From assembly GCA_017451645.1 (NCBI GenBank), contig JAFTNZ010000018.1:62001-126000 (forward strand): DNA of 64,000 bases, given 5' to 3'. Of this stretch, positions 58,437 through 64,000 are shown piece by piece (the stretch's first letter is position 1; every line of letters begins with the position of its first letter). The position numbers were made by a program, and so were the translations under genes. The notes beneath the pieces were generated by a model. The model was given only the letters and a program-made list of their open reading frames with translations. It was not told where the DNA came from and searched no databases. This DNA is from Bacteroidaceae bacterium (GTDB taxonomy: Bacteria; Bacteroidota; Bacteroidia; Bacteroidales; Bacteroidaceae).

Positions 58437-59570
58437 CTATTCACACCAAAGTAAATCACAAATAATACTGTCAGAAATAAACACCCCTTTGTTTGTAAGA
58501 CGGAGGTTATAATCCTCCATACAAAGCAATCCTTGATTGATATGGCGACGTGCCATCCGTAAACAATAGGCATACAATTGCTGTCCAAATTCCATACGCA
58601 AAAGATGTAAATCAATTCCCCAACGCGTACGCAAGCGAGTGACCAAAAAGTCATTATAGCGAGTATAAAGATTGAGTACTTCACGCTCTATTACCGGCTT
58701 TTCTTCTACAATTCCCTTTATATAACAAGGTATAGAAGCTACATTCCACTGACGAGAACAGCCATCGTAAGAATGAGCTGCAGCTCCACAACCGATATAG
58801 GGGATTCCTTTCCAATAACTACTGTTATGGCGCGACAGCATTCCTGGAAGGCAAAAATTAGAGATTTCATAATGCTCATATCCTTTTTCAATCAAATAAT
58901 TTACCAACCGAAAATACATCTGAGCAGAAAGTTCTTCGTCTGTTTCATACACCAATCCTTCTTCACGCATACGCCAAAGAATCGTACCTTCTTCATAAGT
59001 AAGACTATAAGCTGACAAATGAGGAACGCCCAAATCGATTGCTACACGAAGGTCAGATTCCCATTCAACCAATGTCTCACCCGGTAAGCCATAAATCAGA
59101 TCGATACTGATGTTTTCAAACCCTTCTTCACGACATCGGTTCACCACTTCTATAACTTGTGCGGAGGTATGTCTCCGCTGTAAAAAACGAAGCCGATTAT
59201 CATCAAATGTCTGCACCCCCATACTGATTCGATTAACAGGAGAGGTTTTACGCAAAGCTTTGACATAAGAGATTGACAAATCATCCGGATTGGTCTCCAA
59301 AGTAACTTCTGCATCTTCTGTTACATCATACACCTTATATATACAAGAGAATATCCGATCAAGTTCTTGCCAAGTCAATAGAGAAGGAGTGCCACCACCT
59401 ATGTAGATGGTTTCCACCTGCTCGCCACCAATATAGGCACGACGCATCTCCAACTCCCGACACAAAGCCTCTATATACTTGTCACGCCATGTGTTGTCCA
59501 CAGAAGAAAAGAAATCACAATAGATGCATCTACGCTTGCAAAAGGGGATATGAAGATAAATTCCAGCCAT
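58437..59570 (-). CDS. hemW: radical SAM heme chaperone HemW
   Basis: The ATG at 59570 (MAGIYLHIPFCKRRCIYCDFFS) gives 377 residues and puts the radical-SAM cluster CKRRCIYC at the normal place. YIGGGTPSLLTWQELDRI, VTLETNPDDLS, RISMGVQTFDD and SIDLIYGLPGETLVEWESDL match HemW. HemW binds heme and passes it to respiratory enzymes; older databases call it coproporphyrinogen III oxidase. Divergent from the EF-G paralogue. Confidence 0.94.
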   Translation of the reverse strand: MAGIYLHIPFCKRRCIYCDFFSSVDNTWRDKYIEALCRELEMRRAYIGGEQVETIYIGGGTPSLLTWQELDRIFSCIYKVYDVTEDAEVTLETNPDDLSISYVKALRKTSPVNRISMGVQTFDDNRLRFLQRRHTSAQVIEVVNRCREEGFENISIDLIYGLPGETLVEWESDLRVAIDLGVPHLSAYSLTYEEGTILWRMREEGLVYETDEELSAQMYFRLVNYLIEKGYEHYEISNFCLPGMLSRHNSSYWKGIPYIGCGAAAHSYDGCSRQWNVASIPCYIKGIVEEKPVIEREVLNLYTRYNDFLVTRLRTRWGIDLHLLRMEFGQQLYAYCLRMARRHINQGLLCMEDYNLRLTNKGVFISDSIICDLLWCE

Positions 59571-59595
59571 GAGAAAAGAAGTTTTTTTTCGCATG

Positions 59596-59603
59596 CAAAA
59601 TTA
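59596..59603 (-). promoter_or_regulatory. -7 element of hemW
   Basis: TAATTTTG on the minus strand, 25 bp upstream of the ATG at 59570. Confidence 0.45.
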
Positions 59604-59792
59604 CAAAAAAACGGGTTAAAGTATTGAATATACGAGCTAAAAGAAAAACAATGTTTAATAACATAGTTTTGAAACACCCTCATTTCTGTTGGCCGTTCGC
59701 ATTTTATTTTATAATTTGCGCACCGTTTTGACAAAGGAGTCTTCCGTATGGATGATTCTCTGAGTAGTAACAACATTTAAAAAGTATATATC

Positions 59793-61952
59793 ATGAAAAT
59801 TTATCAGACAAGTGAAATTAAGAACATTGCCTTGTTGGGTAATGACGGTGCAGGTAAAACCACCCTCACAGAGTCTTTGCTCTTTGAGAGTGGTATTATA
59901 AAACGTCGCGGCAGAATCACTGCCAAAAATACCGTAAGTGACTACTTCCCCGTAGAACAGGAGTATGGTTATTCTGTATTCTCTACCGTTTATCACGTAG
60001 AATGGAACGGCAAGAAACTGAACATCATCGACTGCCCGGGTAGCGACGACTTCGTAGGCGCAGCCATGACTGCCTTGAACGTAACCGACACTGCCATTTT
60101 GCTGCTGAACGGACAATATGGTGTAGAGGTGGGCACACAGAACCACTTCCGTTACACAGAAAAGTTGGGTAAACCAGTCATCTTCCTCGTCAACCAATTA
60201 GACAACGAAAAGTGTGACTATGACAATGTACTCGAACAATTGCAAACTATTTACGGCTCAAAGGTTGTGCCCGTACAGTATCCTTTGGAAACAGGCCCTA
60301 ACTTCAATGCAGTCATCGACGTCCTATTGATGAAGAAATATTCTTGGGGCCCCGAAGGTGGTGCTCCTACCATCAGTGAAATCCCAGCCGAAGAGATGGA
60401 CAAGGCTATGGAGATGCACAAAGCCCTCGTAGAGGCTGCTGCCGAGAACGACGAAGGCCTGATGGAAAAATTCTTTGAGCAGGATTCACTCACTGAAGAC
60501 GAAATGCGCGAAGGTATTCGCAAGGGATTGGCTTCACGTGGCATGTTCCCCGTCTTCTGTGTATGCGCCGGTAAGGATATGGGCGTACGCCGACTGATGG
60601 AATTCTTGGGCAACGTAGTTCCTTTCGTGAACGAAATGCCGAAGGTGTTCAACACACGCGGTGCTGAGATTGTGCCCAGTGCAGAAGGTCCCACTTCACT
60701 TTACTTCTTCAAGACTGCTGTCGAGCCGCATATTGGTGATGTACAGTACTTCAAGGTAATGAGCGGTGTAGTTCGCGAAGGTGATGATCTCACCAATGCC
60801 GACCGCGGTTCCAAGGAGCGCATGTCACAGATGTTTGTCTGTGCAGGTGCCAACCGCATCAAGGTAGAAGAACTGCGTGCCGGAGATATCGGTTGTACCG
60901 TGAAACTGAAGGATGTGAAGACTGGCAATACGCTGAACGGCAAGGATTGTGACAACCGCTTCAATTTCATCAAATATCCTAATCCCAAATATTCACGTGC
61001 CATCAAGGCTGTGAACGAGAGCGAAACCGAAAAGATGATGGCAGCCCTCAACCGCATGCGTGAGGAAGATCCAACATGGGTTGTTGAGCAGTCCAAAGAG
61101 TTGCGCCAGATTATCGTTCACGGACAAGGCGAGTTCCACCTCCGCACATTGAAGTGGAGAATGGAGAACAACGAGAAGATTCAAATCCGCTACGATGAGC
61201 CTCGTATCCCCTACCGTGAGACTATCACCAAGGCTGCCCGTGCAGACTACCGCCACAAGAAACAGTCCGGTGGTGCCGGCCAATTCGGTGAGGTACACCT
61301 TATCGTTGAACCTTACTACGAAGGCATGCCTGCTCCCGACACTTACAAGTTTAATGGTCAGGAGTACAAGATGAACGTGAAGGGTACTGAAGAGGTACAG
61401 CTCGAATGGGGTGGCAAGTTGGTATTCGTCAACAGCATCGTTGGTGGTTCTATCGATGCCCGCTTCATGCCTGCCATCCTCAAAGGTGTAATGAGCCGTA
61501 TGGAACAAGGTCCGTTGACAGGTTCTTATGCCCGCGATGTACGTGTTATCGTATATGATGGTAAGATGCACCCGGTTGACTCCAATGAACTTTCTTTCAT
61601 GCTGGCCGGTCGTCAGGCATTTGCCGAAGCTTTCCGCAATGCAGGTCCGAAGATTCTGGAGCCTATCTACGATGTAGAGGTATTCGTGCCCAGTGACAAG
61701 ATGGGTGACGTGATGAGTGACCTTCAAGGACGCCGTGCCATGATTATGGGTATGAGCAGTGAAAACGGTTACGAGAAACTGATTGCCCGCGTACCTTTGA
61801 AGGAGATGTCTTCATACTCAACATCACTCAGTTCACTCACAGGCGGACGTGCTTCATTCATCATGAAGTTTGCCAGCTACGAGCTTGTACCGGGTGACGT
61901 ACAGGAGAAACTGATGAAAGAATTCGAAGCCAACCAGGCTAACGAAGAATAA
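59793..61952 (+). CDS. EF-G paralogue (EF-G2-type) with altered GTPase motifs
   Basis: A 719-residue elongation-factor G with five domains. The P-loop is kept (GNDGAGKTT, 16-24), but the switch II motif reads DCPGSDDF (80-87): Ser84 replaces the catalytic His of DTPGHVDF. Switch I lacks the ERGITI-type sequence (EQEYGYSVFS), and the guanine motif is NQLD (134-137) instead of NKMD. Domain IV keeps a tip of the type SGGAGQFGEVHL. As I recall, the B. thetaiotaomicron EF-G2 paralogue supports translation without GTP hydrolysis and is needed in starvation and gut colonisation; this gene looks like its orthologue. Confidence 0.92.
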   Translation: MKIYQTSEIKNIALLGNDGAGKTTLTESLLFESGIIKRRGRITAKNTVSDYFPVEQEYGYSVFSTVYHVEWNGKKLNIIDCPGSDDFVGAAMTALNVTDTAILLLNGQYGVEVGTQNHFRYTEKLGKPVIFLVNQLDNEKCDYDNVLEQLQTIYGSKVVPVQYPLETGPNFNAVIDVLLMKKYSWGPEGGAPTISEIPAEEMDKAMEMHKALVEAAAENDEGLMEKFFEQDSLTEDEMREGIRKGLASRGMFPVFCVCAGKDMGVRRLMEFLGNVVPFVNEMPKVFNTRGAEIVPSAEGPTSLYFFKTAVEPHIGDVQYFKVMSGVVREGDDLTNADRGSKERMSQMFVCAGANRIKVEELRAGDIGCTVKLKDVKTGNTLNGKDCDNRFNFIKYPNPKYSRAIKAVNESETEKMMAALNRMREEDPTWVVEQSKELRQIIVHGQGEFHLRTLKWRMENNEKIQIRYDEPRIPYRETITKAARADYRHKKQSGGAGQFGEVHLIVEPYYEGMPAPDTYKFNGQEYKMNVKGTEEVQLEWGGKLVFVNSIVGGSIDARFMPAILKGVMSRMEQGPLTGSYARDVRVIVYDGKMHPVDSNELSFMLAGRQAFAEAFRNAGPKILEPIYDVEVFVPSDKMGDVMSDLQGRRAMIMGMSSENGYEKLIARVPLKEMSSYSTSLSSLTGGRASFIMKFASYELVPGDVQEKLMKEFEANQANEE

Positions 61953-61978
61953 CCCTGTTACATCATTGTATTCTATTC

Positions 61979-62010
61979 AAAGTGGGTGTGCGTTAGCATA
62001 CCCACTTTTT
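61979..62010 (+). terminator. intrinsic terminator of the EF-G paralogue
   Basis: AAAGTGGGTGTGC (61979-61991) pairs with GCATACCCACTTT (61996-62008) with one G-T wobble and a 4-nt loop, followed by T-rich sequence. It lies 26 bp after the stop. Confidence 0.88.
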
Positions 62011-62047
62011 CTTTGACATACATAACTGAATGCAAATTCGTTTACAC

Positions 62048-62055
62048 TATTTTTG
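62048..62055 (+). promoter_or_regulatory. upstream -7-like element of rprX
   Basis: TATTTTTG with the same flanks (CTATTTTTGCAA) as the one at 62183. It would give a leader of about 140 nt. Confidence 0.45.
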
Positions 62056-62182
62056 CAAACAAATCCCCCATCAGGATTGTTAAAGTAGTCATAATATTAA
62101 TTTAAAATAGGAATTTGGTTAATTATGGAAAATCCCGCACCAAAATATGTTAATGAATATAGGTACAAAATCAATTACGTCC

Positions 62183-62190
62183 TATTTTTG
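62183..62190 (+). promoter_or_regulatory. start-proximal -7-like element of rprX
   Basis: TATTTTTG ends five bases before the ATG at 62196. If used, transcription would begin at or next to the start codon, giving a leaderless mRNA. Confidence 0.4.
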
Positions 62191-62195
62191 CAATC

Positions 62196-63746
62196 ATGAA
62201 GAAATCAACGATTTGGATATTAGGTTCCGTCATGGGTATCTCTTTCCTCTGCTTGCTTTATCTACAAGTCAGCTATATTGAGGAAATGGCAAAAATGCGT
62301 AAAGAGCAATTCGATGAATCAGTCATGCGCAGTTTAGCCAAAGCAGCACGTAATCTTGAATTGGACGAAACATATCGTTTCCTCCAAAAAGATGTGGAAC
62401 ACACCCTCACTCTAACAGATACGACAACAACTGACACACTGAGTGGACAGGCAAACTTCATCAAGTTCAAAGGAAGTTATCATTCTTACGACGGAATTTC
62501 CATGTTCCGTATGCGGATGGCAATCACCAGTCCATCTATCGTCCCAAAAGCCATGATATCAAAAAGTAAAGGTATCGGCAACAATTCCCTCTCACAAAGT
62601 ATGCAACTTCAGCGAGAGATTATCAAAAACAAATATGTCTATCAGCGCAATCTATTGGAAGAGGCTGTCTATACCATGATGCGCACTGTCAGCGACAAGC
62701 CATTAGAAAGGCGCATTGACTTTGGTAAATTGAGTGGTGATTTGAAGGGAGAATTACTGGATAATGGAATTGACATACCATTTCACTTCACCGTATCTAC
62801 CGGATACGGACGCGAGGTATATCGCTGTTCAGACTACGAAGAGCGGGGAGAAGAGTATTCCTATACCAGAGAATTATTTCCAGAAGACCCTCCGGCCAAA
62901 ATGGGGTTGCTGAAGATACACTTCCCTACAATGAACAGCTATATTTTCAGTTCCGTACAATTCATGATTCCTTCATTGATTTTCACCATTGTACTGCTGA
63001 TAACATTCGTTTTCACCATCGCCGTCATCTTCCGCCAGAAAAAACTGACAGAGATAAAGAATGACTTCATCAACAACATGACTCACGAGTTCAAGACCCC
63101 CATATCCACAATCTCGTTAGCTGCACAGATGCTGAAAGACCCTGGTGTAGCCAAATCCCCACAGATGTTCCAACACATCTCCGGAGTCATCAACGACGAG
63201 ACCAAGCGTCTGCGCTTCCAAGTGGAGAAGGTTCTGCAAATGTCAATGTTCGAACGACAGAAAGTGACTATGAAGATGAAAGAGTTAAATGCCAATGAGC
63301 TTATCACCGGTGTTATCAATACTTTCAATCTGAAAGTAGAGAAGCACAACGGCAAAATCACCTATAATCTTGATGCAAAGAACCCACAAATATTCGTTGA
63401 CGAAATGCACTTCACAAACGTAATATTCAATCTGATGGATAATGCTGTCAAATACAAGCATCCCGAGAAAGAACTGTTGCTAAACGTCCGCACATGGAAT
63501 GAAACTGGTAAGCTCCTCATCTCCATCCAAGACAACGGTATCGGCATCAAGAAAGAAGATTTGAAGAAAATATTCGAAAAATTCTATCGCGTGCATACGG
63601 GAAACCTTCACGATGTCAAAGGATTCGGACTCGGCCTTGCCTACGTAAAAAAAATAGTGCAAGACCTTAAAGGTTCTATTCGTGCCGAAAGCGAAGTGGG
63701 CGTAGGCACACGATTTATAATTGCATTACCTTTACTAAATAATTAA
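62196..63746 (+). CDS. rprX: sensor histidine kinase RprX
   Basis: A 516-residue inner-membrane kinase. TM1 is at about residues 7-25, a periplasmic sensor domain of some 230 residues follows, and TM2 is at about 255-283. The cytoplasmic part has the H-box NNMTHEFKTPIS, N-box FNLMDNAVKYKHPE, G1 QDNGIGIKKEDL and G2 GFGLGLAYVKKIV. Sequence and the downstream rprY match the Bacteroides RprX/RprY system known from tetracycline-resistance and stress studies. The signal sensed is not clear from sequence. Confidence 0.92.
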   Translation: MKKSTIWILGSVMGISFLCLLYLQVSYIEEMAKMRKEQFDESVMRSLAKAARNLELDETYRFLQKDVEHTLTLTDTTTTDTLSGQANFIKFKGSYHSYDGISMFRMRMAITSPSIVPKAMISKSKGIGNNSLSQSMQLQREIIKNKYVYQRNLLEEAVYTMMRTVSDKPLERRIDFGKLSGDLKGELLDNGIDIPFHFTVSTGYGREVYRCSDYEERGEEYSYTRELFPEDPPAKMGLLKIHFPTMNSYIFSSVQFMIPSLIFTIVLLITFVFTIAVIFRQKKLTEIKNDFINNMTHEFKTPISTISLAAQMLKDPGVAKSPQMFQHISGVINDETKRLRFQVEKVLQMSMFERQKVTMKMKELNANELITGVINTFNLKVEKHNGKITYNLDAKNPQIFVDEMHFTNVIFNLMDNAVKYKHPEKELLLNVRTWNETGKLLISIQDNGIGIKKEDLKKIFEKFYRVHTGNLHDVKGFGLGLAYVKKIVQDLKGSIRAESEVGVGTRFIIALPLLNN

Positions 63747-63750
63747 TCAT

Positions 63751-64000
63751 ATGGAAGAAAAATTGCGTATTTTACTGTGCGAAGATGACGAGAATCTTGG
63801 CATGCTGTTAAGAGAGTATTTGCAGGCTAAGGGATACAACACCGAACTATGCCCCGATGGAGAAGCCGGCTACAAATCTTTCTTGAAAAACAAGTACGAC
63901 CTTTGTGTACTGGATGTTATGATGCCAAAGAAGGACGGTTTCACTTTAGCACAAGAAATTCGTTCAGCCAACTCTGAAATCCCCATCATCTTCCTTACCG
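63751..64000 (+). CDS. rprY: response regulator RprY (3' truncated by window end)
   Basis: The ATG at 63751 is four bases after the rprX stop. The 83 residues visible are a receiver domain (LRILLCEDDENLGMLLREYL) with acidic residues Glu11/Asp12/Asp13 and the phospho-accepting Asp55 in CVLDVMMPKKDGFT. The DNA-binding domain, expected to be OmpR-type, is beyond the window. It is the partner of RprX. Confidence 0.92.
   Translation, partial: MEEKLRILLCEDDENLGMLLREYLQAKGYNTELCPDGEAGYKSFLKNKYDLCVLDVMMPKKDGFTLAQEIRSANSEIPIIFLT

Noticed and set aside
60993-61727. A 244-residue minus-strand open frame inside the EF-G paralogue
   Set aside because: It is a shadow of a conserved gene with strong codon bias, and has no start signal or recognisable domain.

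Overview
This window is a chromosomal segment from a gut-type Bacteroidales bacterium, most likely Bacteroides or Phocaeicola. Three things point there. Many start regions carry the Bacteroides promoter signature TAnnTTTG, and the best of them also have TTG about 19-20 bp upstream. The gene families are typical of the group: GldB-like lipoprotein, DUF3822-RsmD pair, DUF4861, DUF4886, DUF4922, PG0541-type protein, RprX/RprY. There are many SusC-independent outer-membrane and lipoprotein genes. I see no rRNA, tRNA, CRISPR array, integrase or insertion sequence. Both ends cut genes: a GH2 beta-galactosidase loses its 5' part and rprY loses its 3' part.

Layout. 1-2.7 kb: the GH2 end, a metal-tailed SlyD-type FKBP and aroC. 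2.7-11.4 kb: a surface-polysaccharide region with two glycosyltransferases, a hexapeptide acyltransferase, a DegT aminotransferase and a phosphoglycosyltransferase on +; a Wzi-like outer-membrane protein and a small lipoprotein on -; a DUF4886 lipoprotein; and a WbpM/CapD-type dehydratase lacking its membrane half. 11.6-18.4 kb: a TetR-controlled RND efflux operon (tetR, tolC-like, adaptor, pump, PII-like protein). 18.7-21.9 kb: a FadL-type outer-membrane protein and a Ser/Arg/Gly repeat protein. 22-28.4 kb: prmA, an atypical LuxR regulator, a C11 peptidase, dsbD and a cysteine desulfidase. 28.4-31.1 kb: fabI-gldB-like-methyltransferase operon. 31.2-44.6 kb: DUF4861 protein, DUF59 Fe-S factor, lpxH, rsmD/DUF3822 operon, RecD-like helicase, M20 deacylase, Zn peptidase, fur-purA, AlkD-like protein, DPP III-type peptidase and an AraC-type regulator. 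44.9-47.9 kb: an operon with a sensorless sigma-54 activator, lptE, a TPR protein and secG. 48.2-56.6 kb: nfo, a HIT protein, a three-gene unit (glycosyltransferase/GalT-like fusion, SpoIID-like protein, AmpG-like permease), a Cys-rich mini-lipoprotein, YqeY and a DMT transporter. 56.7-64 kb: degP/htrA, hemW, an EF-G paralogue, rprX and rprY.

The items most worth attention are these. (1) The translationally coupled unit at 49.7-54.7 kb joins a glycosyltransferase fused to a GalT/HIT-type nucleotidyltransferase, a SpoIID-like protein with no visible signal peptide, and a muropeptide-type permease. It may be an uncharacterised cell-wall sugar recycling route. (2) The EF-G paralogue has Ser in place of the catalytic His of the DxPGH motif. 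(3) Four palindromes lie in an exact 22-bp period upstream of the M20 deacylase. (4) The WbpM-type dehydratase has lost its membrane domain but keeps its own promoter. Most remaining genes are ordinary housekeeping and envelope genes.
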